Notes under the pieces: model-generated | Databases searched by the model: none | What the model was told of the DNA's origin: nothing | The model's input: only the letters and a program-made list of their open reading frames with translations | Program-made: the position numbers and the translations under genes | NCBI GenBank assembly: GCA_003520105.1 | Contig: DOVL01000115.1 | Coordinates: 1 to 9,804, forward strand | Length of the DNA: 9,804 nt | Reading direction: 5' to 3' | From: Lachnospiraceae bacterium | Lineage (GTDB): Bacteria; Bacillota; Clostridia; Lachnospirales; Lachnospiraceae | In this document: in pieces, positions 1 to 6,391 of the stretch | Position numbering within the stretch: the first letter of the stretch is position 1 | Layout of the letters: each line of letters begins with the position of its first letter

Positions 1-74
1 AGATATCTTGCAGGGATGATAACGTCTGTATCTACGTTGTCACCATATTTATGTACTGTTCCATGTGCTTTCAT
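1..74 (-). CDS. leuD: 3-isopropylmalate dehydratase small subunit, N-terminal fragment
   Basis: Only the first 24 codons are present; the gene runs off the left edge. The start reads MKAHGTVHKYGDNVDTD and continues into VIIPARYL, which is the typical LeuD N-terminus, including the DNVDTDxIIPARYL segment of the swivel domain. LeuD pairs with LeuC to isomerise 2-isopropylmalate to 3-isopropylmalate in leucine synthesis in the cytoplasm. The ATG at 72-74 lies 13 nt after the leuC stop codon, and its Shine-Dalgarno sequence AAGGAGGAG overlaps that stop, so the two subunits are co-transcribed and probably translationally coupled. The identification is firm from the start sequence and the adjacency to leuC. 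Confidence 0.95.
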   Translation of the reverse strand, partial: MKAHGTVHKYGDNVDTDVIIPARY

Positions 75-80
75 GACGTG

Positions 81-89
81 CTCCTCCTT
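81..89 (-). promoter_or_regulatory. leuD ribosome binding site overlapping the leuC stop
   Basis: On the minus strand the sequence TAAGGAGGAG covers 90-81. The first three bases are the leuC stop codon and the remainder is a near-perfect Shine-Dalgarno sequence for the leuD ATG at 74. The overlap suggests that leuC termination and leuD initiation are coupled, which would help equal synthesis of the two subunits. Confidence 0.8.
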
Positions 90-1353
90 ATTTCAAAAGC
101 TCTTCAGGACTGCTGATCTTACCTGTGATAGCAGAAGCTGCTGCAACTGCAGGGCTGGCAAGATAAATCTCTGAATCGATGGCACCCATACGTCCGACGA
201 AGTTACGGTTTGTAGTTGAAACCGATCTCTCGCCGTGAGCAAGGATACCCATATGTCCGCCAAGGCAAGGTCCGCATGTAGGAGTTGAAACGATAGCCCC
301 TGCATTTATAAATATCTCAGCAAGTCCTTCCTTGATCATCTGGAGATAAACAGCCTGTGTTGCCGGGATAACGATAACTCTCACATCCGGCGCGCATTTA
401 TGACCGTTTATAACCTCTGCAGCGATCCTCATATCAGAAATACGTCCGTTTGTACAAGAACCGATAACAACCTGATCTATCTTTATCTCTCCAACCTCAT
501 CGATGGTCTTTGTATTTTCAGGAAGATGCGGAAATGCAACCGTCGGACGAAGCTCTGAGAGATCGATCGTATAGGTCTCATCGTATTCAGCATCTGCGTC
601 AGCCTCGTAAGCCTTAAACTCTCTCGTTGCATGCTCCTTCATATATTCAATTGTAAGGTCATCAACAGGGAAGATACCATTCTTGGCACCTGCTTCGATA
701 GCCATATTTGCGATTGTAAATCTGTCATCCATTGTAAGCTCTGCGATTCCGTCGCCGACAAATTCCATTGACTTATATCTTGCGCCGTCAACACCAATCA
801 TTCCGATGATGTGAAGGATGACATCCTTACCGCTTACCCACTCAGGCTTCTTACCTTTGATAACAAACTTCACTGCTGAAGGAACTCTGAACCAGGTCTG
901 TCCTGTTACCATACCGCAAGCCATATCGGTTGAACCTACGCCTGTTGAGAAAGCGCCGAGTGCGCCGTAGGTACATGTATGTGAGTCAGCACCGATAACT
1001 GCATCGCCGGCAACTACGAGGCCTTTCTCAGGAAGGAGCGCATGCTCGATACCCATGCTTCCTACATCAAAATAATTAGTAATATTGTTTGCCTTTGAAA
1101 AATCTCTAACCTGCTTAACGTGCTCTGCACTCTTGATATCTTTATTAGGTGTAAAGTGATCCATAACAAGAGCGATCTTGTCCTTATCAAATACATCCTT
1201 TTTCTTAAACTTGCTCAGCTCGTTGATAGCAACAGGTGTTGTTACGTCATTTCCGAGAACAAGATCTAACTTTGCCTCGATCAGATCGCCTGCCGCAACA
1301 CTTGGAAGTCCCGCATGAGCTGCCAGTATTTTCTGTGTCATAGTCATTCCCAT
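88..1353 (-). CDS. leuC: 3-isopropylmalate dehydratase large subunit (aconitase family)
   Basis: This 421-residue protein is the catalytic iron-sulfur subunit of isopropylmalate isomerase, acting with LeuD in leucine synthesis. The three cluster ligands are visible: Cys300 in [10 protein letters not shown], and Cys360 and Cys363 in [13 protein letters not shown]. Other family motifs are [20 protein letters not shown] at 121-140 and the substrate-contact segment [16 protein letters not shown] at 386-401. The length matches the shorter clostridial/archaeal LeuC type rather than the roughly 470-residue enterobacterial type. The first ATG was chosen because AAAGGGAGGA lies 7 nt upstream; internal ATGs at codons 3 and 5 are less well placed. 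Homoaconitase of the same superfamily is a theoretical alternative, but the pairing with leuD and a LysR gene favours LeuC. Expression is probably controlled from the divergent region upstream. Confidence 0.96.
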   Translation of the reverse strand: MGMTMTQKILAAHAGLPSVAAGDLIEAKLDLVLGNDVTTPVAINELSKFKKKDVFDKDKIALVMDHFTPNKDIKSAEHVKQVRDFSKANNITNYFDVGSMGIEHALLPEKGLVVAGDAVIGADSHTCTYGALGAFSTGVGSTDMACGMVTGQTWFRVPSAVKFVIKGKKPEWVSGKDVILHIIGMIGVDGARYKSMEFVGDGIAELTMDDRFTIANMAIEAGAKNGIFPVDDLTIEYMKEHATREFKAYEADADAEYDETYTIDLSELRPTVAFPHLPENTKTIDEVGEIKIDQVVIGSCTNGRISDMRIAAEVINGHKCAPDVRVIVIPATQAVYLQMIKEGLAEIFINAGAIVSTPTCGPCLGGHMGILAHGERSVSTTNRNFVGRMGAIDSEIYLASPAVAAASAITGKISSPEELLK

Positions 1354-1381
1354 GATTATTTCCTCCCTTTATAAAATGACT

Positions 1382-1409
1382 TAATCGGATGATTATACTT
1401 ATCCGATTA
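1382..1409. repeat. 9-bp perfect inverted repeat just upstream of leuC
   Basis: TAATCGGAT at 1382-1390 is repeated inverted as ATCCGATTA at 1401-1409, separated by 10 nt. The palindrome ends 28 nt before the leuC start codon. On the leuC-coding strand the spacer contains TATAAT (1397-1392), a possible -10 box, with a poor -35 (TCAACA, 1421-1416) 18 nt away. It could therefore be an operator over a promoter. If transcription starts farther upstream near 1414, it would instead be an RNA stem in the leuC leader. The stem is AT-rich and lacks a U-tract, so it is not a good terminator. Confidence 0.6.
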
Positions 1410-1417
1410 TATTGCTG

Positions 1418-1445
1418 TTGATTATAGCATCAAACATGTTATAAT
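1418..1445 (+). promoter_or_regulatory. Predicted lysR-direction promoter, overlapping the leuC promoter
   Basis: On the plus strand TTGATT (1418-1423), a 16-bp spacer and TATAAT (1440-1445) form the mirror image of the leuC promoter, predicting a start near 1452 and a long leader of about 165 nt to the regulator gene. The LysR-type box at 1472-1486 would then lie inside the transcribed region, a position suited to autorepression. A weaker alternative lies nearer the gene: TTGTTT (1537-1542) and TACAAT (1558-1563), but their spacing is only 15 bp. Confidence 0.4.
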
Positions 1446-1448
1446 CAA
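1421..1448 (-). promoter_or_regulatory. Predicted leuC(D) promoter
   Basis: On the minus strand the -35 box TTGATT (1448-1443) is followed after 16 bp by a perfect -10 box TATAAT (1426-1421). Transcription would start near 1414, giving a leader of about 60 nt before the leuC ATG. A LysR-type box is centred 65 bp upstream of this predicted start, the usual place for the primary site of a LysR activator. The 4/6 match of the -35 box fits a promoter that needs activation. This is a prediction from sequence only. Confidence 0.6.
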
Positions 1449-1471
1449 AATATATATTAATTATCTTTATT

Positions 1472-1486
1472 ATAACTTATAGTTAT
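1472..1486. promoter_or_regulatory. Candidate LysR-type regulator binding site (ATAA-N7-TTAT)
   Basis: ATAACTTATAGTTAT is a perfect 15-bp inverted repeat with arms ATAACT/AGTTAT. It fits the general T-N11-A rule for LysR-family sites and the ATAA-N7-TTAT form described for CcpC of Bacillus. Its centre at 1479 is 65 bp upstream of the predicted leuC transcription start at 1414. The region is AT-rich, so a chance match is possible, but the position is the canonical one. Confidence 0.55.
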
Positions 1487-1530
1487 GTGTATTTTACTTG
1501 AAATATGAATTAATGATTCAAATAATAATG

Positions 1531-1549
1531 CCGGATTGTTTTTCGCGGT
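1531..1549 (+). repeat. Direct repeat, copy 1, upstream of the LysR-family gene
   Basis: CCGGATTGTTTTTCGCGGT matches the second copy at 1569-1586 at 16 of 18 aligned positions plus one extra T. It forms a GC-containing island in otherwise very AT-rich DNA. The two copies start 38 bp apart and face the same way, as expected for a pair of protein-binding sites on roughly the same face of the helix. Confidence 0.55.
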
Positions 1550-1568
1550 TTTATTAATACAATTGCTA

Positions 1569-1586
1569 CCAGAATGTTTTCGCGGT
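1569..1586 (+). repeat. Direct repeat, copy 2, upstream of the LysR-family gene
   Basis: CCAGAATGTTTTCGCGGT is the second copy of the 1531-1549 element. It ends 17 nt before the ribosome binding site AAGGAG (1604-1609) of the LysR-family gene. If the TACAAT at 1558-1563 acts as a -10 box, this copy covers the transcription start and could serve as a repressor site. Confidence 0.55.
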
Positions 1587-1617
1587 AATCATATTTTTAA
1601 TATAAGGAGATCAAAAT

Positions 1618-2649
1618 ATGCTCGGAAACCTTAATTATTATAATGTATTTATAACTGTAGCCAGAACAGGCAGTATAAGCCGTGCAGCTGACAAGCTGTT
1701 CATAAGCCAGCCTGCTGTCAGTAAATCCATAAAGAGTCTCGAGGAGCAGCTTGGCACCGTGCTCTTCGTAAGAAATAAAAAAGGCGTCAAACTTACAGCT
1801 GAGGGACGACTTCTGTATGAACATGTCGAAAGCGCCTTTTCCAGTATTGAAAATGCCGAGGATGATATAGCAGGCTCTGCAAGTTCTTCCGGAATCGAGC
1901 TTCGTATCGGAGTCAGTACTTCTCTCTGCCGCTACGTGCTTCTTGATTATCTCAGGGACTATATCAACGACAATCCAAGTGTAAATATAACCATCGACTG
2001 CCACGCAACCTTAAATACTATTCCTCTCGTTGCCGATGGCACGCTTGATCTCGGGTTAATATGTAAGACTGATCTCCCAAGTGGAGTATCTTATGTAAAC
2101 CTTAAAGAAATTCATGATGTATTTGTAACAAATAAAACCTATCTGGATAAACTCAGCAGTGAAAGAGAACGTTCATCATCAATCTCCAATCCCTACCTTA
2201 TGATGGGCAACTTCACCGGAATGATAGAAGAAAGCTCTCGTAAAAACAACATAATGGCCACGAAGTCACACGCTCCCGGTGAGCATTCAAGTAACACGCC
2301 TGATCGCAACACTCTTTCCACTCGTGACATCCTTGAAACCGGCAACCTTATGCTGCTCGAGAAAGGAAATATAACCCGCCGCCATATCGATAACTATCTG
2401 TTCGAGAAAGGTATCGAGCCATCACGAATTCTTGAGGTCAACAATATGGATCTTCTGATTGATTTTGCAGCTATCGGAATGGGCGTATCCTGCGTTGTTA
2501 AGGAATTCGCAGAGGACAAGCTTCGTGACGGCAGTCTTGTGACCCTGCCGCTCTCCTCACCGCTTCAGCCTAGGAAGATAGGTTTTATTTACAAAAGAAA
2601 AAGACGTGAGATCACGTCTTTTCTTGAGGAATATGTCAATCTGATATAA
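1618..2649 (+). CDS. LysR-family transcriptional regulator, likely regulator of leuCD
   Basis: This 343-residue cytoplasmic DNA-binding protein has the classic LysR N-terminal winged helix: residues 4-65 include ARTGSISRAADKLFISQPAV (15-34), the recognition helix around SQPAVSKSIKSLEEQLG, and LFVRNKKGVKLTAEG. The effector-binding domain runs from about 93 to the end (LRIGVS, GTLDLGLI, MDLLIDFAAIGMGV). The protein is longer than the usual 290-310 residues because of a polar Ser/Asn/Thr-rich insertion at about 181-232. The ATG at 1618 follows AAGGAG by 8 nt. The gene diverges from leuC across a control region with a LysR-type box, so by family habit it probably activates leuCD and represses itself; the inducer is unknown. 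The terminator at 2661-2690 closes the unit. Confidence 0.9.
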   Translation: MLGNLNYYNVFITVARTGSISRAADKLFISQPAVSKSIKSLEEQLGTVLFVRNKKGVKLTAEGRLLYEHVESAFSSIENAEDDIAGSASSSGIELRIGVSTSLCRYVLLDYLRDYINDNPSVNITIDCHATLNTIPLVADGTLDLGLICKTDLPSGVSYVNLKEIHDVFVTNKTYLDKLSSERERSSSISNPYLMMGNFTGMIEESSRKNNIMATKSHAPGEHSSNTPDRNTLSTRDILETGNLMLLEKGNITRRHIDNYLFEKGIEPSRILEVNNMDLLIDFAAIGMGVSCVVKEFAEDKLRDGSLVTLPLSSPLQPRKIGFIYKRKRREITSFLEEYVNLI

Positions 2650-2660
2650 AGTTTATTTAT

Positions 2661-2690
2661 AACGGCGTCCTATTTGCGGACGCCGTTTTT
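2661..2690 (+). terminator. Intrinsic terminator after the LysR-family gene
   Basis: A perfect 10-bp stem AACGGCGTCC (2661-2670) / GGACGCCGTT (2678-2687) with a 7-nt loop is followed by further T residues, so TTTTT ends the plus-strand element at 2686-2690. It starts 12 nt after the regulator stop codon. The lipoprotein gene converges from the other side and stops at 2692. In that direction the hairpin is followed by a mixed A/T tract and would be a weaker terminator, but it may serve both genes. Confidence 0.9.
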
Positions 2691-2691
2691 A

Positions 2692-3882
2692 TCAGTATGT
2701 CTTATCCGCATTATAATATCCGTATCCAAGGTAACTGAAGTTCTTGATCTCAGTTATCTTGCCATCGCTGTCTGTAGTTACATAGCAGAGACACGGTGCA
2801 TATCCGCCGCTGTTTGCCAGACTTTCGGCACCCTTGATGTCATAGGTCGGAGCGTAAATACTGTTAGCTTCTTTTGACATTACATAGCTGAGTGCATGCA
2901 ACTCTTCTCCATACCAGTCATCTGTTGTCTCAGTAACATCAACCGGCTGAAGGATAACCTGATCGCCGCTGTCAAACCATTTGAAGGCATAGAAACTCTG
3001 TCCCTTCTTCAGAAGGCTGTCGCTCTGCTGCTTCGAAAGTACTATATTATTATCCTGCGAAGCATCATCACCGGCGTCACCTGTGTATTTAAATACCCAC
3101 ATATAATCCCATGCTGTTCTCTCATAATCAAGTCCGTATGCTGCAAAGGCTGACTCTCCGTTACCGGTCTCTCTTATGGCAAATATCTTGCCTCTCGCGC
3201 AGACCGTAGTCATTATCTGAATATTCGCCCTCGAATCAACTATATTAGTATCCGGTCCTGAAGCATAATCGATCTGAAGTTCAAAATAATTGGTTACATC
3301 CTTTCCGTCACCAAACAGTCCGTCAAACTTGGTGTACGCATAAATATAAACATCATTGTCATCTCTTGTAAGCTCAATGAAGTTTGATCCTTTGTCCCAG
3401 AGAATAGCACTTCCGGGGTTGGTTGAGTTCGGATTGCCGCTCGGAACCATTCTCCATACACCGTGAAGATAATCACGCATTTTTGATTCAGTGCTTATAT
3501 CGATAGTTTCAAGCTGAGCAGAACCTGTAGAGCTTGTCGTAGCCTCAGTTGAACCGGCTTCCGTTGATGAAGTTGTAAGATTATTTGTAGAAGCTTCAGT
3601 AGTTGCCTGCGCAGTCGACGCAGTACTTGCTTCTGTTCCTGATGTTGTTGTAGCCTCTGTTGAAGCAGCCGTAGTATCTGTTGAACCGGTGTCCGATGTA
3701 TCTGCTGTTGATGGCTGATCCTCTGTCGAAACTGCACCGGTGGTAGCTTCAGTAGTTGCAACCGTTGCTACAGTGCTTGTTCTTTCAATCTTCTTAACAC
3801 CACTCTGCTCCTCGTCCTTTCCGCAACCCGATGCCAGCATAAGTGTAAGGATCATTGCCCCTGCCATAATCTTCTTTCTCAT
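2692..3882 (-). CDS. Putative lipoprotein with Thr/Ser/Ala-rich linker, unknown C-terminal domain
   Basis: The 396-residue product begins with a lipoprotein signal: positive MRKK, a hydrophobic stretch 5-18, and the cleavage site LASGC with Cys20 as the expected lipidated residue. It should be anchored to the outer face of the membrane. Residues about 34-122 are a low-complexity linker of T, S, A and E with recurring STEA/TTEAS units, probably a flexible spacer across the cell wall. Residues about 127-396 form a folded-looking domain rich in Tyr, Trp, Asp and Gly (MRDYLHGVWRMVPSG, WDYMWVFKYTGD, a CLC at 364-366, and a Tyr-rich end). I do not recognise the family. The ATG is preceded by AGGAGGA with 5-nt spacing. 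It lies 87 bp downstream of the MoxR-DUF58 operon on the same strand and may be its last gene. Confidence 0.85.
   Translation of the reverse strand: MRKKIMAGAMILTLMLASGCGKDEEQSGVKKIERTSTVATVATTEATTGAVSTEDQPSTADTSDTGSTDTTAASTEATTTSGTEASTASTAQATTEASTNNLTTSSTEAGSTEATTSSTGSAQLETIDISTESKMRDYLHGVWRMVPSGNPNSTNPGSAILWDKGSNFIELTRDDNDVYIYAYTKFDGLFGDGKDVTNYFELQIDYASGPDTNIVDSRANIQIMTTVCARGKIFAIRETGNGESAFAAYGLDYERTAWDYMWVFKYTGDAGDDASQDNNIVLSKQQSDSLLKKGQSFYAFKWFDSGDQVILQPVDVTETTDDWYGEELHALSYVMSKEANSIYAPTYDIKGAESLANSGGYAPCLCYVTTDSDGKITEIKNFSYLGYGYYNADKTY
3517..3783 (-). repeat. Low-complexity Thr/Ser/Ala/Glu linker-coding tract
   Basis: This segment encodes about residues 34-122 of the lipoprotein. It uses almost only Thr, Ser, Ala, Glu, Gly and Asp codons and repeats STEATT, TEAST and STEAG-like units with varied synonymous codons. 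It is repetitive at protein level and imperfectly repetitive at DNA level. Such tracts can vary in length between strains. Long open frames on other strands or phases here, including a Gln/Leu-rich one, are by-products of the repetition. Confidence 0.75.
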
Positions 3883-3969
3883 ACTTTTCCTCCTGCATAC
3901 TTATCACTTTTAACACTCATATCCAAATATCAGTCCTCACGATTCATTATCTGATATGTACTTCACTAT
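3883..3969 (-). other. 87-bp gap between membrane-protein gene and lipoprotein gene
   Basis: Apart from the lipoprotein ribosome binding site (3894-3888), the gap holds a 7-bp inverted repeat, ATATCAG (3927-3933) and CTGATAT (3951-3957), with a 17-nt spacer. GATAAT on the minus strand (3952-3947) could be a -10 box, but I find no good -35 box. There is no U-tract terminator. Read-through from the upstream operon is therefore plausible, possibly with an extra promoter. Confidence 0.4.
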
Positions 3970-5217
3970 TTATTCACCACGGTAATACTTTACTTTTGCA
4001 GCACGCTTCCTCATATCCAAAAGCGTCTTCCTGTCCGGGATCATATCACTGTATCTCACTTCGTTATATAACTCTGTGATACTTTCGACCTTATATGTAG
4101 AATTGTGCTCTATAACCTTCTGTATGTCAAGTGTAGTATCACTCCCACCCGGAACATATGGTTTTCCGGTCTTAAGTACGGTATCTCTGTAAACCCTCCT
4201 GGCTCTCTCATCAAGAGACATTCTTTCTTTCATGACATCAACAAAGGTCTTACGCTTCTCCTTCTGATCATGAGGCTTTTCAACTATCTGCTCAACTATG
4301 TCCGAAGGCATCCTTCTCTTTGCAATGATAAATCTTACGATCCTTCTGACCAGATAATACACAAACCCTGCCGCAAGTATTATAAGCACGATGACAACTA
4401 TTGTTGTCATGCTTTCCGCAAAGCTGTTGTTCTCGGTAATCTGCTTAATCTCTTCCCTTCTCTGCACAACCGTGTTTCTGATTGAACCACCTGTCAAAGC
4501 AGACAAAAGAAGTGTGTAAATAAATTTGATGCAGAGCATAAAAAGGCCGAGTACCGTAAGTAGTCCCTTCAAAAAGCCTTTCATCAGTATATCCAGATTA
4601 AATAAATATGATATAGCAATAGATATCAGCGTGATCACTATGATTCCGACAACGATGATCGAGTTGACGCTCATCATTCTTCTGACAGGCAGATCCGAAA
4701 TATCATTCGTCCTGTCGAAATAATCATAAACTCCATCAAGATAGATCACGATGAGGTAGGTTATGAACAGAAGAACCGGGATGATGTATGCAGTGAATAG
4801 CATTTCCTTATTATTCATATAGAGGCCAAATGCATACATCAGCATGCCCGCCAGGAAAATCGGCCACGGAATCTCATCCAGTTTTCTCAGTTTTCCACCG
4901 TTTCTGTTATATTTCATTGTATTGATCATTATCACAAATACGGTTATCGCCATTACGGTCTTCTCCGCAACCGTCTTCTCTATAATAATAACTCCCGCGA
5001 TCATCGCAACATGTGTGAAGAAAAGTATCACATTATTTCCACTCTTCTCTCTCATAAACCACGAGATGCTCATCACTACCGCAATGATCAGATAATTCTC
5101 GAATGACAAGCTTCCCTGCTTCAGAAAAAACAGTGCAAAAGTTGTGAAGAAGGCAACAAGCAGATAATAGTACAGTAATCGCACCAGCTTTCGTGCCACA
5201 TCAATTTTAGTCTTCAT
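3970..5217 (-). CDS. Polytopic membrane protein with DUF4129-like C-terminus, third gene of MoxR-DUF58 operon
   Basis: The 415-residue product has about nine hydrophobic segments, roughly at 13-33, 41-55, 62-80, 86-101, 117-134, 140-160, 184-206, 218-242 and 270-298. A basic stretch and a soluble tail of about 115 residues follow. The tail (ERARRVYRDTVLK, GSDTTLDIQKVIE, ITELYNEVRYSD, 337-391) resembles the DUF4129 domain found at the end of transglutaminase-type proteins in MoxR-DUF58 operons. Unlike those proteins, no transglutaminase core with Cys-His-Asp is seen. The ATG overlaps the end of the DUF58 gene by 11 bp. Its ribosome binding site GGAGGTGA (5231-5224) is fully complementary to 16S rRNA and 6 nt away, which fixes the start. 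It probably anchors the ATPase/DUF58 system in the membrane; the exact function is unknown. Confidence 0.8.
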   Translation of the reverse strand: MKTKIDVARKLVRLLYYYLLVAFFTTFALFFLKQGSLSFENYLIIAVVMSISWFMREKSGNNVILFFTHVAMIAGVIIIEKTVAEKTVMAITVFVIMINTMKYNRNGGKLRKLDEIPWPIFLAGMLMYAFGLYMNNKEMLFTAYIIPVLLFITYLIVIYLDGVYDYFDRTNDISDLPVRRMMSVNSIIVVGIIVITLISIAISYLFNLDILMKGFLKGLLTVLGLFMLCIKFIYTLLLSALTGGSIRNTVVQRREEIKQITENNSFAESMTTIVVIVLIILAAGFVYYLVRRIVRFIIAKRRMPSDIVEQIVEKPHDQKEKRKTFVDVMKERMSLDERARRVYRDTVLKTGKPYVPGGSDTTLDIQKVIEHNSTYKVESITELYNEVRYSDMIPDRKTLLDMRKRAAKVKYYRGE

Positions 5218-6391
5218 CCATCTTCACCTCCAGACCATACATCCCTTTCCTCGGGTTATTAAAGCCAAGAGTATCATAATATGGAACTATCATCGCCACC
5301 CCGATATCCTTCTGCTGCATCCTTCTCAGTCTTTCGGCTATATCATCCTTATGATACGGCGAGATGATAAGATAAAATACACCTTCCTCCGCTCTCTTGA
5401 TTTCAGCATCGAGAAGACGCAGGAATTCATCCTTGCCTGAAGAAGCAAGGATAGACGACAGGACCTTATCTATAGTCAGAGCGTGCGACATGTCAGAACC
5501 CTTACCGACAGCCGGAAGATTCACATGATCCTCGGTTATACGGAAGCTGACACTTTTCATATTTTCCATAGTATCGAACAGCCTGCCGCTCTTCCTGGTC
5601 ATACCGTTTGAAACCAGGGAAACTCCTGTTTTCTTCTTCAGGAGATCTCTGGATATTGAACTTGCAAGAGATATGGAGGTCTCAAGCAGCCTGGTCGGAT
5701 GGATCATATTTTCGGTATCAAGGTTTAGAAGAATACGCACCTCGCGGTCCATTGTATGATCATACAGATTGACCATAAGGTCGCTCCTCTTCGCCGACTG
5801 ACGCCAGTTGATGCTTCTCATACCGTCAAAGCTGGTATAGTCCCTGATACCTCTGAAGGTCATATTGTCTTCGATCAGACTGTTTCTGGCAGCGATCTCA
5901 CCCATTATGCCTCTCATAAGTTCATCATATTCACTTGATCTTATTTTCTTAGGAAATACATAAAGAAGGGAATTCTGTTCGAGCTGCTTTGCAAAGGTGG
6001 AAATAAGGAAGAAATCCCTGACGTGCACCGTACAGCTCGGAATATCATAAACTCCCCTTTTGGTTCCGTGAAATGAGTGCCTTCTTATGATCCTCTGATT
6101 ACCGAGGATCGAGAAGGCATCATTCTTATAATAGAGATCCGTCACGGCGGAATTCTCATTTTCATCAAATACAAAAGATCTGTCTACCGAATATTTCAGA
6201 TGAAATACCGGCAGCGGAAGCAGCTTTCTGTTTTCTATCTCAAGGGTGAGGGTTGCATCCTCACCACATTCCAGATGATTTTTGTCAAAACTAAGTCGTG
6301 CCAGAAGACCCCTGTCCCAGTTTCTCCTGTACATATTTCTCTGAAATGCAAATATGAAACAAAAAATAAGAAAAGCTATAAGTAAACTCAC
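5207..6391 (-). CDS. DUF58 domain-containing protein (vWA-like)
   Basis: This 394-residue protein has one N-terminal membrane segment (about 2-16), a beta-rich region (about 30-135), then the DUF58 signature RGIRDYTSFDGMRSINWRQS at 180-199 continuing to AKRSDLMVNLYD. A von Willebrand factor A-like fold follows (VRILLNLDTENM at 218-229, start of the expected metal-site strand). DUF58 proteins are encoded next to MoxR ATPases, and the pair is thought to act in complex assembly, envelope integrity or stress responses. The start is GTG, not ATG: it overlaps the TGA of the ATPase gene in a 4-bp GTGA, and the membrane segment directly after supports it. The only Shine-Dalgarno candidate, GGAG (6406-6403), is 11 nt away, so initiation probably depends on coupling. 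Confidence 0.9.
   Translation of the reverse strand: MSLLIAFLIFCFIFAFQRNMYRRNWDRGLLARLSFDKNHLECGEDATLTLEIENRKLLPLPVFHLKYSVDRSFVFDENENSAVTDLYYKNDAFSILGNQRIIRRHSFHGTKRGVYDIPSCTVHVRDFFLISTFAKQLEQNSLLYVFPKKIRSSEYDELMRGIMGEIAARNSLIEDNMTFRGIRDYTSFDGMRSINWRQSAKRSDLMVNLYDHTMDREVRILLNLDTENMIHPTRLLETSISLASSISRDLLKKKTGVSLVSNGMTRKSGRLFDTMENMKSVSFRITEDHVNLPAVGKGSDMSHALTIDKVLSSILASSGKDEFLRLLDAEIKRAEEGVFYLIISPYHKDDIAERLRRMQQKDIGVAMIVPYYDTLGFNNPRKGMYGLEVKMDED

Larger units (their letters stand above)
1418..1448. repeat. 31-bp near-perfect palindrome in the leuC-lysR divergent region
   Basis: TTGATTATA (1418-1426) and TATAATCAA (1440-1448) are perfect inverted copies. Inside them CAT (1428-1430) pairs with ATG (1436-1438), giving 12 matches in 13 arm positions around a centre at 1433. 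Because each arm contains both TTGATT and TATAAT in opposite orientations, the palindrome makes the same promoter on both strands. It may also be a protein-binding site. Confidence 0.75.

Noticed and set aside
1531..1586. Possible CRISPR-like repeat-spacer unit
   Set aside because: There are only two imperfect copies with a spacer of about 19 nt, no further units and no cas genes; a pair of operator sites fits better.
1354..1617. Leucine T-box riboswitch or leader peptide upstream of leuC
   Set aside because: No AGGGTGGNACCGCG-type T-box sequence is present. The ACCGCG strings on the minus strand belong to the direct repeats near the regulator gene and lack the rest of the motif. No short Leu-rich leader frame with a terminator/antiterminator pair is seen.
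1597..2004. 135-codon open frame on the minus strand opposite the regulator gene
   Set aside because: It lies antisense to the conserved LysR DNA-binding domain, which is clearly the coding frame, and its translation resembles no known protein.
3495..3761. 88-codon Gln/Leu/Arg-rich open frame on the minus strand
   Set aside because: It is a phase-shifted reading of the Thr/Ser/Ala repeat tract of the lipoprotein gene; the composition is an artefact of repeated codons and it has no ribosome binding site of its own.
4105..5095. Several plus-strand open frames opposite the membrane-protein gene
   Set aside because: They are antisense to a gene with clear membrane segments, a strong ribosome binding site and operon overlap; their hydrophobic stretches mirror the real gene.
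6388..6391. Later ATG start for the DUF58 gene
   Set aside because: The next Met codon (residue 20) would remove the N-terminal membrane segment typical of the family; the GTG with its 4-bp overlap is the better start despite a weak ribosome binding site.
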